A stretch of DNA of 64,000 bases, taken from NCBI RefSeq assembly GCF_008274785.1, contig NZ_VTPU01000004.1, forward strand, positions 1 to 64,000, read 5' to 3'. The notes beneath the pieces are model-generated. The model did no database searches. It saw nothing but the letters and a program-made list of their open reading frames with translations, and had not been told where the DNA came from. A program made the translations under genes and the position numbers. Source of the stretch: Halomonas eurihalina. GTDB lineage: Bacteria > Pseudomonadota > Gammaproteobacteria > Pseudomonadales > Halomonadaceae. This document shows positions 56,256-64,000 of the stretch, piece after piece; position 1 is the first letter of the stretch; the number at the start of each line of letters is the position of its first letter.

Positions 56256-56927
56256 CTAGTCCGCGCGGTCCAGCCCCATCTGCCAGAAGTCGATTTCCAG
56301 CCGGGTGGCGTCGCGGAAGATGCTCGTCAGGCGTGCGAAGCGCTCGGGCGTGACCTCTGCCAAACGAGCGTCCAGCCATGCAACTTCATCCTGCATGGCC
56401 CCCTGGAAATCGTCACTTTCGTACATGGCGATCCAGGCGTCGAACGGGTTGTTGTCGCCCCGCACGGTTTCCCGGCGCGTGTTCAGCCAGTTGGCGATCT
56501 CGCCGTAACCCACCAGGCAGGGCGCGAGCGCCACGTGAAGGTCGAGTAGATCGCCGCGACTGCCGGTGTCCAGTACGTAACGGGTATAGGCGAGGGTGGC
56601 TCGGGCTTCGGGCAGCTTGGCCAGGTCATCCTCGGAAATGCCCCATTCGCGGCAGAACCCCACGTGCAGGCCGAGTTCCACGTCGAGAATGGTCTTGAGC
56701 CCCTCGAAGGCATGGCGCAACTCGGCCAGGTCGTGGCTCTTGTAGGCCGCCAGGGCATAGGCCCGGGAGAAGTGGATCAGGAACAGGTAGTCCTGCTGCA
56801 GGTAGTGGCGAAAAGCCGCCGGGTCGAGGCTGCCATCACCGAGGGAGCGGACGAAGTCGTGCTCGATATAGGCGCGCCAGTCGTTCTGGCAGGCGTCGGT
56901 CAGGTCGCTGAAATGATAACCCATCAT
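56256..56927 (-). CDS. tenA: TenA family thiaminase II-type aminopyrimidine hydrolase
   Basis: A 223-residue all-helical enzyme that hydrolyses aminopyrimidine derivatives for thiamine salvage. It shows QQDYLFLIHFSRAYALA (44-60, Asp46), the catalytic Cys137 in HVALAPCLVGYGEI, WIAMYESDDFQ, and a final EIDFWQMGL with the conserved Glu. GGAG lies just before two successive ATGs (56927 and 56924). It is preceded by a complete TPP riboswitch, which ties it to thiamine status. Confidence 0.9.
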   Translation of the reverse strand: MMGYHFSDLTDACQNDWRAYIEHDFVRSLGDGSLDPAAFRHYLQQDYLFLIHFSRAYALAAYKSHDLAELRHAFEGLKTILDVELGLHVGFCREWGISEDDLAKLPEARATLAYTRYVLDTGSRGDLLDLHVALAPCLVGYGEIANWLNTRRETVRGDNNPFDAWIAMYESDDFQGAMQDEVAWLDARLAEVTPERFARLTSIFRDATRLEIDFWQMGLDRAD

Positions 56928-57005
56928 GTCTCCGGTGTCGGGATCCGGAAGGCGGGCGAAGCGAAACGAGGAGGGAGGACTGCCGGGAGAAGAGCTCGAG
57001 TCCAC

Positions 57006-57134
57006 CGCCTGATTCCCTACGCCGGTTCACGTGCGCGCTGGCGCACCTACCCGGATCAGGTTCCACGGGATCAACGCTGTGTTCGTCGCGAACGCGCGTC
57101 ATCTCAGCCGGCTCAACCGGCACCCCGTCAAGCG
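57006..57134 (-). promoter_or_regulatory. TPP riboswitch of tenA, intact
   Basis: On the minus strand: CGCTTGACGGGGTGCC, CCGGCTGAGATGA, GATCCCGTGGAACCTGATCCGGG, a longer P5 loop with CGCCAGCGCACG, CCGGCGTAGGGAATCA and the closing P1 strand. All conserved blocks of the TPP aptamer are present without interruption. It lies about 80 bases before the tenA start. Confidence 0.92.
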
Positions 57135-57181
57135 AGTGGCCTCAGTCTAGCAGCTTGTTCGGCAATGAACAGTCCCCCTCG

Positions 57182-59107
57182 TCATTTGCCGATGCCTTGT
57201 TCCTGAGTGGGCGGGTTGTGTGCCCAATCCCGCGAGAAGGATTGAAGCGGCATGTCGCAGGGGCGCTCCTTGGGTGGCGGAGCCGGTTCGGCATTGCCGT
57301 CGACGGTGGCGGGAAGCGTCAGCCCTTTCAATACGGCGGGCGGGGTCGTCTCGCTGGGCACCAGCAGCAGACCGCGTTGCCGTAGGCGCCGGCCGATGGT
57401 AAGGCTGCTGCTCAGGCGAACCAGGGGGGCGGCCAGCATAAGCCCCAGCCAGACGGGCGTCAGCCACCAGAAGAAGGTTGGGGTGTACCACCAGGTGATC
57501 CATGCCCAGAAGGTGCCCGCTAGCGTGCCCGGCCAGGTATGGCGCAGCGCTTCGCGCCAGGGCAGGGCGCGCCCCTCGCGGGATTGTGGATTCCAGGCGA
57601 CCGTGCGCCCGCTCAACACTTCGATCACGAAGCGGCTGTGAAAGACCATCATCAGCGGGGCGATCAACATTGCGAACAGCGCTTCCAGCAGAGCACTCGC
57701 CACCAGCCTGGCCCGGCCGCCGTACAGGCCCGGATGCCGGCGCAGCGCCAGGCAGACGCCCAATACCTTGGGCATCAGCAGCATCGCCAGAGTGCCGCCG
57801 AGCAGTGGCATGATCAGGTTGGGTGGGGCGATGGGCCAGTTGGGAAAGAGCTGGGCATTGGAGGTGAAGAAGTTGGGCTCGATGAGGGCGCGCATCAGGG
57901 CATCGATGGTGCTGACCAACAGGATCGCCAGCCAGATCAGCGATGACAGGTAGGCCAGGGCGCCGCACAGGAAGTGCACACGGCTGAGCATGTGCAGGCC
58001 GCTGCCACCCAATAGGCGAAGGTGCTGCAGGTTGCCCTGGACCCAGCGGCGATCGCGCTTGGCGTAGTCGAGGATATGGCTCGGCATCTCCTCGAAGCTG
58101 CCGCCGAGATCGGTGCGCATGCGCACCTCCCAGCCAGCGCGTCGCAACAGGGCCGCCTCGACGAAATCGTGGCTGAGAATGTCGCCGCCGAGTGGCGGGC
58201 GTCCGGGCAGTTCGGGGAGTCCGCAATGCTGAGTGAAAGCGTCGACGCGCATGATGGCGTTGTGCCCGAAGTAGTTGGCGGCATCGGACTGCCAGAAGCT
58301 CAGCCCGGTGGCCAGCATGGGCGAATAGACGGCGGCGGCGAACTGATTGGCGCGGCCGAACAGACTGTCCTGACGGACCGGGATCGGCACCGTCTGCAGC
58401 AGGCCAAGGCGCGGGTTGGCTTCCATCTCCGCGATCAGTTGGTGCACGGTGTCGCCGCTCATCAGGCTGTCGGCGTCGAGCACCAGCATGAAGTCATAGT
58501 GCTGCCCCCAGCGCTGGCAGAAGTCACCCAGGTTGCCAGCCTTGCGGCCGGCATTGCTGTCACGGTGCCGGTAGTGGATCTGGCAGTGGTCGGCAAGTCG
58601 ATGCTGCAGCGCGGCCATGGTGGCGCGTTCCCGGGCGACGATGTCGGCGTCAGTGCTGTCGCTGAGTACGAAGGCCTCGATGCGTCGTGCTTCGGTGATC
58701 GGCGGCAGGTCTCGACAGGTGGCTTCGAGCCCCGCGGCCACCCGTTCGACATCCTCATTGTGGATCGGCATGACCAGAGCGGTGCGTGAGCGGGCATCGT
58801 CGGGGGGGCTGGGGGGCGACGCCTTGGCCAGGCTCAGCGGATCGCGGCCGGTCAGGGACAGCACGAAGCCGATGATCCCGCTCCAGAAGGCGATGACGAT
58901 CCAGCCGAAGGTCACGGTGAACAGCACCAGGATGGCGAGCTCGAGCGGGGTGAGGCCGCCGACATGGAGGATACGGAACATGGTCCCCAGGCCCAGGCCG
59001 GTCGTGGCGGCGACCAGCAGGGCAAAGACCAGGCGGCGGGTGCGCCGGAAGGGAATAGGGGCCACGCTGGCTCGGGGGTCAGCGGCGCTCATCGGGGTAC
59101 CAGACAT
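57182..59107 (-). CDS. opgH: glucans biosynthesis glucosyltransferase H
   Basis: Inner-membrane glucosyltransferase that builds the beta-1,2-glucan backbone of osmoregulated periplasmic glucans from UDP-glucose. 641 residues: two N-terminal helices, a cytosolic GT2 domain with VLSDSTDAD, MLVLDADSLMSGD and the acceptor Asp in ILSHDFVEA, the QxxRW-like RDRRWVQGNLQH, then five or six C-terminal helices. It starts inside the end of opgG; ATG 59092 is an alternative. Confidence 0.93.
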   Translation of the reverse strand: MSGTPMSAADPRASVAPIPFRRTRRLVFALLVAATTGLGLGTMFRILHVGGLTPLELAILVLFTVTFGWIVIAFWSGIIGFVLSLTGRDPLSLAKASPPSPPDDARSRTALVMPIHNEDVERVAAGLEATCRDLPPITEARRIEAFVLSDSTDADIVARERATMAALQHRLADHCQIHYRHRDSNAGRKAGNLGDFCQRWGQHYDFMLVLDADSLMSGDTVHQLIAEMEANPRLGLLQTVPIPVRQDSLFGRANQFAAAVYSPMLATGLSFWQSDAANYFGHNAIMRVDAFTQHCGLPELPGRPPLGGDILSHDFVEAALLRRAGWEVRMRTDLGGSFEEMPSHILDYAKRDRRWVQGNLQHLRLLGGSGLHMLSRVHFLCGALAYLSSLIWLAILLVSTIDALMRALIEPNFFTSNAQLFPNWPIAPPNLIMPLLGGTLAMLLMPKVLGVCLALRRHPGLYGGRARLVASALLEALFAMLIAPLMMVFHSRFVIEVLSGRTVAWNPQSREGRALPWREALRHTWPGTLAGTFWAWITWWYTPTFFWWLTPVWLGLMLAAPLVRLSSSLTIGRRLRQRGLLLVPSETTPPAVLKGLTLPATVDGNAEPAPPPKERPCDMPLQSFSRDWAHNPPTQEQGIGK

Positions 59108-60626
59108 AATTCCAGGTTTCGGTCAGCGGTTCGCCGTGGAGCGTCAGGGCCAGGCGCATGTCGGACGGTGTGCCGTCTTCCGGGGCAAGCCGGAAATTGG
59201 CGCGCCAGGTATCGTCGTCGGGCAGGCGCTGGACGCGTGACTCGACTATTTCGCCGTGGGAAGTCGTCAGCCGCATTTCCACCGGCTGATCAGCACGGAG
59301 ATCCTCGAGGCTGGGGCCCTGGAAGTCGACGATGAAGTGGCGTTGGCTGGCGGGTGGCGGGTCGTCCTGCCCTGGCATGGCCCCCCAGCCCTGCCGGGTA
59401 CGGATGACATGGGCGAGCTGTTGGTCGGGAGGCGTGGCGCCGAAGGTGCGCAGGCGGTAGCGGAAGGTACGTGACTGCCCGGCCTCGAACGGCTGCTCGG
59501 GGACCCAGTAGGCGGTGATGTTGTCGTTGGCCTCGCTATCGGAGGGAATTTCGACCAGTTCGAGGCGTCCCTTGCCCCAATCGCCCAGCGGAGTCACCCA
59601 TTCACTGGGACGCTTCTCGTACCGGGCCTCGGCGTCGAGGTAGCCGTCGAAGTGCCGAGGCCGTTGAATCAGACCGAATCCCTGGGGAGAGGTGTCCTGG
59701 AGGCCTGAAAGATGGAGCTTTTCGGGATTGCTCAGCGGGCGCCAGATACGCTCGCCGCTACCGGTATGCAGGGCCAGGCCATTGGAGTCGTGAACCCGCA
59801 GACGGTAGTCGTCGGCAGGGTAGCTGGCGATGCCGCCGTGCATGAACATGCTGGTGAGCGGGGCAACACCGAGCTTGGTGACATCCTCGCGGGCAAAGAG
59901 GCGTGCCTCGGTATCGACCACGGTCTGGCTGCCCGGCGCGATGTCGAAACGATAGGCACCGGTCAGCGAAGGGCTGTCGAGCAGGGCGAAGAGAGTCATG
60001 TGTGTGGCGTCCGGTTCGGGCTTGACTAGCCAGAATTCGCGAAAGGCCGGGAATTCTTCGCCGTGGGGCTCCGCCGTGTCGATGGCCAGACCGCGGGTGG
60101 AGAGGCCATAGCCCTGGTCGCGACCGATCATGCGGAAGTATGACGCGCCGAGAAACACCATGAATTCGTCGCGATACTCGCCGCTGTTCAACGGGTAATG
60201 CAGGCGGAAGCCCGCATAGCCCAGGTCGCCGAGTTCGAGATCGGCCAGGTCAGCGGCATCGTCATCGTAGCGGAAGTGCGATGTATCGAAGGGCAGGTGG
60301 CGTACTTCACCGTCGGCGTTTACCAGGTTGAGGTCGATCGGCCGGTCATAGAGAAAGCCCGGATGGAACAACTGGACCTCGAAGAGTCCCTGATCACGCC
60401 AGATCGCATGCTCCGGGAGAAAACGTATCTGCCGGTACTGGTCGTAATCCAGCTCGGTGAGGGCCGCAGGGATCTCTGGCGCGGCGTCGTCGTAAGACTC
60501 GCCGGCCAGGCGTTCGGCCCGCTCGGTGATGGTGTCGTAGAGGGCCTCGTTGGATGAGGCCCCGGCGGCGTCCATGGCCACCACGCTCCCTAGCGCAAAG
60601 GCTAGGAGTCGGGTCAGCAACGTCAT
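59079..60626 (-). CDS. opgG: glucans biosynthesis protein G
   Basis: Periplasmic protein of osmoregulated periplasmic glucan synthesis. 515 residues with a signal peptide (about 1-24, ending MDAAGA); the motifs YDQYRQIRF, FRYRLRTFG, YRFDIAPG and FGLIQRPRHFDGYLD with the conserved acidic pocket are typical of OpgG. Start 60626 is favoured by GGAG 9 bases upstream. It overlaps opgH by 29 bases, as in other gammaproteobacteria. Confidence 0.92.
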   Translation of the reverse strand: MTLLTRLLAFALGSVVAMDAAGASSNEALYDTITERAERLAGESYDDAAPEIPAALTELDYDQYRQIRFLPEHAIWRDQGLFEVQLFHPGFLYDRPIDLNLVNADGEVRHLPFDTSHFRYDDDAADLADLELGDLGYAGFRLHYPLNSGEYRDEFMVFLGASYFRMIGRDQGYGLSTRGLAIDTAEPHGEEFPAFREFWLVKPEPDATHMTLFALLDSPSLTGAYRFDIAPGSQTVVDTEARLFAREDVTKLGVAPLTSMFMHGGIASYPADDYRLRVHDSNGLALHTGSGERIWRPLSNPEKLHLSGLQDTSPQGFGLIQRPRHFDGYLDAEARYEKRPSEWVTPLGDWGKGRLELVEIPSDSEANDNITAYWVPEQPFEAGQSRTFRYRLRTFGATPPDQQLAHVIRTRQGWGAMPGQDDPPPASQRHFIVDFQGPSLEDLRADQPVEMRLTTSHGEIVESRVQRLPDDDTWRANFRLAPEDGTPSDMRLALTLHGEPLTETWNYVWYPDERR

Positions 60627-60820
60627 GTCGCATGTCTCCATATAGTCCCGCCGGCACTTCCCCGCGCAAGCCGGGCCAGGAGGTTCAGGTCACCCTAGAA
60701 CTTCTTGTAATGTCGTGGATGCCTTTTATGTTGGGTGTTGCTCGCTATGCTTGGTGCGAGAATGTCCCATTATTCGACTTTTGTCGATGGGTCGCCGGGC
60801 GTCTTGCTTGGTCTGTCGGT

Positions 60821-61753
60821 TCAGCGGTACAGGCGGAAGTGTTTCCAGTCCGGGCGTTGCTCGGCCTCCTCAGGGGTCTTGCGATAACGCTTGTATTCCC
60901 ACTGATATTGGGCCGGGTCCAGGGCGATAGCGGTTTCGACGCTGGCGTTGACACCGGCGGCGGAGGTTCGTTCGTCGCTGTCGTAGACGCGCTCGTCGGC
61001 AGCCAGGAAATGGATGGAGAAGCCGCGTCCGGGTAGACGACGGGCCACGCCGGTAACCACGCGGGCCTCGGTACGTGCTACCAGCTTGGGCAGCAGTGTG
61101 GCGGTATAGGCCTGACGGCCGAAGAAAGGCGCGAAGACACCGCTGTCCCAACCCGGCTCCTGGTCCGGAAGAATGCCGATCGCCTCGGTGCGTTTCAGGG
61201 CCTTGAGCAAGGCGGCCACTCCGCGAGGATTCGTGGGTACCAGGCTGGCCCCTTGACGCTCGCGCCCCCGGCGGATGATGGGATCGAGTGCTGCCAGCTT
61301 GGGCGGCTCGTACATCGCCGTGAAGGGAAAGTGGCTCGACAGCCAGAAGTTGAGCACTTCCCAGTTGCCGAAGTGCGGCGCCAGGACGATGACGCCCTGG
61401 TCATGACGGCGCGCGTCGTCGAGTAGTTCCCGGCCGTGCACTTCCTGGATCGCGTCGGAAACGCGGCGGGCATCGCCCAACCAGGCGAAGCCGAGTTCGA
61501 GCATGGTGGCGCTGGAGTGCACCAAGCTGTCCTGGACGAGGCGCCAATGTGCCGGTTCGGTAAGCTCGGGATAGGCTTGGCGCAGGTTGATCTGGGTGAC
61601 CTGGCGTTCGCGTTGGCTGAACCGTCGCACCAATGGGCCGATCAAGCGGGCCAGCCGCCAGAGCGAAACGGGACGCCAGCCGGAGAGCACGCGCCATAGT
61701 GCGACGATCGCCCGGCTTTGCAGGCGTTCGATGGACGACTTGAGGGTAGCCAT
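60821..61753 (-). CDS. LpxL/HtrB family lipid A acyltransferase-like protein
   Basis: A 310-residue membrane-associated acyltransferase. The catalytic HxxxxE motif is APHFGNWE (His127, Glu132), preceded by a hydrophobic N-terminal segment; GILPDQEPG and VFAPFFGRQAYT are further family markers. It may acylate lipid A or another lipid at the inner membrane. A single gene, three bases downstream of the small membrane protein gene, possibly one transcript. Confidence 0.88.
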   Translation of the reverse strand: MATLKSSIERLQSRAIVALWRVLSGWRPVSLWRLARLIGPLVRRFSQRERQVTQINLRQAYPELTEPAHWRLVQDSLVHSSATMLELGFAWLGDARRVSDAIQEVHGRELLDDARRHDQGVIVLAPHFGNWEVLNFWLSSHFPFTAMYEPPKLAALDPIIRRGRERQGASLVPTNPRGVAALLKALKRTEAIGILPDQEPGWDSGVFAPFFGRQAYTATLLPKLVARTEARVVTGVARRLPGRGFSIHFLAADERVYDSDERTSAAGVNASVETAIALDPAQYQWEYKRYRKTPEEAEQRPDWKHFRLYR

Positions 61754-61756
61754 GAA

Positions 61757-62134
61757 TCAGACCAGCCAGGTATCCACATTGTCCGGCTTGCGTTGTTCCT
61801 GCAGGCCCTTGAACCCCTTGACGCAGCGGATGACCAGCCAGATCACGGCCAGCAGCCAGGTGACAAAGCCGATGAGGATGAAGGTCAACAGGCCGGATGC
61901 GACGAAGTAGACCAGTCCGATCCAGAAGGTGCGGATCTGATAGCGATAGTGCTCATCGAGCCAGTCGGGTCCTTTGCCGCGATAGACGTAGGCGATCACC
62001 ACGCCGACCAGGGAGGTTAGCCCGCCGGTGACGATGCCTGCCAGATGCAGCGCGTAGATGACCATGGGAATGGTCGTATCGGGCTTGGGGTTGGACTCGA
62101 CGACTATGGAGTCTTGGGATGAGTTCTCGTTCAT
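61757..62134 (-). CDS. small membrane protein, DUF4870-like
   Basis: A 125-residue protein with a polar N-terminus, then two or three hydrophobic segments (about 24-45 and 70-100) around the motif WLDEHYRYQIRTFWIGL, which matches the DUF4870/Tic20-like proteins. AAGGA lies 6 bases before the ATG. Function unknown. Confidence 0.7.
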   Translation of the reverse strand: MNENSSQDSIVVESNPKPDTTIPMVIYALHLAGIVTGGLTSLVGVVIAYVYRGKGPDWLDEHYRYQIRTFWIGLVYFVASGLLTFILIGFVTWLLAVIWLVIRCVKGFKGLQEQRKPDNVDTWLV

Positions 62135-62222
62135 CGGTCATCCTTGAAGGTGAGTGAGCGTGATGGTTGCCCGGATCATGATACCTGGCACCGCAGCCGA
62201 TGCCACCGGGCATGTTTTGGTG

Positions 62223-62600
62223 TCAACGCAGCGGTCGGCTGATTTCCAGCAGATTGCCGTCCGGGTCGCGCAGATAGAGGGACTCGAGTTCACCAGTGGC
62301 GCCCTGACGCTTGACAGGGCCCAGCTCGACGTCCACCGACAGGGCCTGCAGGTGGCGATGCACCTCGTCCAGGGGCAGTTGGCTGCGCAGGCACAGGTCC
62401 AGGCTGCCCGGTGTCGGCGTGGCGGCACGGGGCTCTATGTCGGTGGCGGTCCAGTGCAGGCGCAGTGCCATGTCGCCGAGCATCAGGTCAACGCGCTCCC
62501 GGTCGCGATAGCGCACATCGAGCCCCAGGACTCGACTATAGAAATCCACGGCACGGGAAATATCGGTCACGGTGATGACCAGATGGTCCAGACCTGACAG
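62223..62600 (-). CDS. VOC family (glyoxalase/fosfomycin resistance-like) protein
   Basis: A 125-residue metal-dependent VOC protein: LDHLVITVTDISRAVDFYSRVLGL (5-28), VDLMLGDMALRLHW and LYLRDPDGNLLEISRP. The two half-domains hold the metal ligands (His7, His55-like and the terminal Glu). It could be a lactoylglutathione lyase-like or ring-opening enzyme; no assignment is possible from sequence. ATG 62600 is chosen for GGAG 7 bases upstream. Confidence 0.85.
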   Translation of the reverse strand: MSGLDHLVITVTDISRAVDFYSRVLGLDVRYRDRERVDLMLGDMALRLHWTATDIEPRAATPTPGSLDLCLRSQLPLDEVHRHLQALSVDVELGPVKRQGATGELESLYLRDPDGNLLEISRPLR

Positions 62601-62642
62601 CATGCATGTCTCCTTCAACGATGTTTCCAGCAAGAGAATACG

Positions 62643-63281
62643 ATGATGCAGACGTGTCCGCTATGCGCATCGCCCGATATCGGGCTCTATCATCGTGGTA
62701 ATGAACGTGAGTACCTCTCATGCAGACACTGTGAGCTCGTTTTCGTGCCCGCATGGCAACACCTGCCCGCGGCCGAGGAGAAGGCTGTCTATGATCAGCA
62801 TGAGAACCATCCCGGCGACCCCGGTTATCGCCGCTTCCTTGGGCGCTTGTTCACACCGCTGGCGGCGCGGTTGGCGCCTGGTGCGCACGGGCTCGATTTC
62901 GGCGCAGGGCCCGGGCCGACCCTGTCGCTGATGTTTGAAGAGGCTGGGCACTCGATGGCGATCTTCGATCCCTTCTATGCGCCGGACGCGTCAGTATGGC
63001 AACGACATTATGACTTCATCACCGCTACCGAGGTCGTCGAGCACCTCGCCGCGCCGGGCAGGGAAATCGAGCGCCTGCTCGACCGTCTGAGGCCTGGTGG
63101 CTGGCTGGGCCTGATGACCAAGCGCGTGCATCCGCGTGAGGCCTTCGGCGATTGGCACTATATCCGTGATCCCACTCATGTGACGTTTTTCTCCGAGTCG
63201 ACGTTTCAATGGCTGGGGCGTCGTTTCGACCTGGACGTGACCTTCCCCGCCGACGATGTCGTGCTGTTGCAGAAGCGATAA
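62643..63281 (+). CDS. class I SAM-dependent methyltransferase with zinc-ribbon start
   Basis: A 212-residue protein. The N-terminus CPLCASPDIGLYHRG...YLSCRHCELVFVP shows two CxxC pairs, a small zinc ribbon as in some sugar or polyketide C-methyltransferases. HGLDFGAGPGPTLSLMFEEAGH is SAM motif I and TATEVVEHL a later acidic motif; GGWLGLMTKRVHP follows. It is divergent from the VOC gene. Substrate unknown. Confidence 0.82.
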   Translation: MMQTCPLCASPDIGLYHRGNEREYLSCRHCELVFVPAWQHLPAAEEKAVYDQHENHPGDPGYRRFLGRLFTPLAARLAPGAHGLDFGAGPGPTLSLMFEEAGHSMAIFDPFYAPDASVWQRHYDFITATEVVEHLAAPGREIERLLDRLRPGGWLGLMTKRVHPREAFGDWHYIRDPTHVTFFSESTFQWLGRRFDLDVTFPADDVVLLQKR

Positions 63282-63386
63282 TCGGATGGTTTCCATAACA
63301 GGCCGTTATTGCAAGAAAGGGAATGCGCAAGGTGGTGAAAACCGTTTGGTCGGTATGTGAAGCCGGCGTATAGTCGGCTCGATACC

Positions 63387-63410
63387 GCGCCACGCCGCCA
63401 GCCGTGGCGC
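63387..63410 (+). terminator. intrinsic terminator after the methyltransferase gene
   Basis: GCGCCACG pairs with CGTGGCGC around CCGCCAGC and is followed by TTTCCTTCTT. It ends 29 bases before the next ATG, so the MFS gene must have its promoter within or after it, or it serves as an attenuator. Confidence 0.6.
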
Positions 63411-63439
63411 TTTCCTTCTTATTGCCACGAGAGCCTTGC

Positions 63440-64000
63440 ATGTCACGGCAACTGCTGCTCATGGCCCTGGCACCGTTGCTGGGATTGTTCATCCTCGCCA
63501 TCGGTAACGGGTCTCTCGCTACTCTGACCACCTTGCGTCTGGATTCCGCCGGTTATTCGCCCCAGGTCATCGGCTGGGTGTCGTCGGCCTATTTCATTGG
63601 CCTGGCCCTGGGCGCGCTGTTCAACGATCGCTTGCTGTTGGCGATCGGCCACATTCGCGCCTATGGCAGCTTCGCCTCTCTGGTGGCCGTGGCCGTGCTC
63701 CTGCAAGGCCTGTTTGCCGACCCTGCGGCCTGGTTCGTGCTTCGCCTGATCGGTGGCTGGGCCACGGTCGGAGTCTTCCTGGTCATCGAGAGCTGGCTGT
63801 TGACTGCCGGCGAGGCGAGGGTTCGAGGGCGCCTGCTGGCGCTCTACATGATCGCCATGTATGCCGCCGGCGTGGTGGGGCAATTGATGCTCGGTGTCGC
63901 CCAGTCCTTGGGAGACACCGCGCCGTTCATGATAATCGGCATGCTGGCCGCGCTCTCGGTGCTGCCCATGGCCATGATCCCCCGGGTGACGCCGTTGCTG
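63440..64000 (+). CDS. MFS transporter, 5' part (YcaD-like)
   Basis: The open frame runs from ATG 63440 to the window edge (187 codons). It encodes at least five hydrophobic helices: LLMALAPLLGLFILAIGNG, GWVSSAYFIGLALGALF, GSFASLVAVAVLLQGLF, LRLIGGWATVGVFLVIESWLL and MYAAGVVGQLMLGVAQ. The motif WVSSAYFIGLALG and ESWL resemble the YcaD/TfuA-type MFS carriers. The C-terminal half and the transported substrate are outside the window. Confidence 0.72.
   Translation, partial: MSRQLLLMALAPLLGLFILAIGNGSLATLTTLRLDSAGYSPQVIGWVSSAYFIGLALGALFNDRLLLAIGHIRAYGSFASLVAVAVLLQGLFADPAAWFVLRLIGGWATVGVFLVIESWLLTAGEARVRGRLLALYMIAMYAAGVVGQLMLGVAQSLGDTAPFMIIGMLAALSVLPMAMIPRVTPLL

Overview
The window looks like chromosome of a halophilic gammaproteobacterium of the Halomonas/Chromohalobacter type. 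This is an inference from the G+C-rich backbone, the acidic proteins, the glucosyl-3-phosphoglycerate osmolyte genes and the gene content (cyo oxidase, deo operon, opgGH, sbcCD, queF). No marker gene for species assignment is present.

Layout. 1-235: tRNA-Gly/Glu/Gly cluster. 457-5140: ABC-2 exporter (yadGH type), queF, a YdjA nitroreductase, a thioesterase, tRNA-Ser with a clear promoter and terminator, and a cupin. 5.4-11.3 kb: an A+T-rich accessory island with an SDR dehydrogenase, an aldose-epimerase-fold protein, decayed IS3 and IS21 debris, a sugar-porter MFS gene and a GntR/FCD regulator. The regulator promoter and the dehydrogenase promoter share a 20-bp sequence, and two copies of a gene remnant lie inverted on either side of the transporter-regulator pair. 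11.4-25.3 kb: a frameshifted lprI-like gene, a glycine-zipper protein, an SDR, an alpha/beta hydrolase, sbcCD, nfi, DUF1415, a MocR regulator divergent from two acetyltransferases and a PaiB protein, an aldo/keto reductase and OsmC.

25.5-34.7 kb: an amidoligase / class-I glutamine-amidotransferase pair next to a large MscS-type channel; a thuA-like / Gfo-Idh-MocA / lacI sugar unit with two palindromic LacI-type operators; a glutaredoxin-like protein; a higBA toxin-antitoxin pair and an A+T-rich methyltransferase. 34.9-43.8 kb: nucleoside salvage, on one strand in the order tsx, nupC, deoC, deoA, deoB, deoD, cdd and a gamma-glutamylcyclotransferase-like gene, divergent from deoR. A DeoR-type operator with half-sites about 11 bp apart lies between tsx and deoR. 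44.1-48.9 kb: cyoABCDE (bo3-type quinol oxidase and heme O synthase).

49-53.7 kb: a YIP1-like protein, a class V aminotransferase, a phosphatase/synthase pair for glucosyl (or mannosyl) glycerate and a decayed phosphorylase relic. 53.9-57.1 kb: thiC and tenA, each behind a TPP riboswitch. The thiC riboswitch is split by a 143-bp MITE-like palindromic insertion, the most striking feature of the window. 57.2-64 kb: opgGH, an LpxL-family acyltransferase, a small membrane protein, a VOC protein, a methyltransferase and the 5' part of an MFS transporter that runs off the end.
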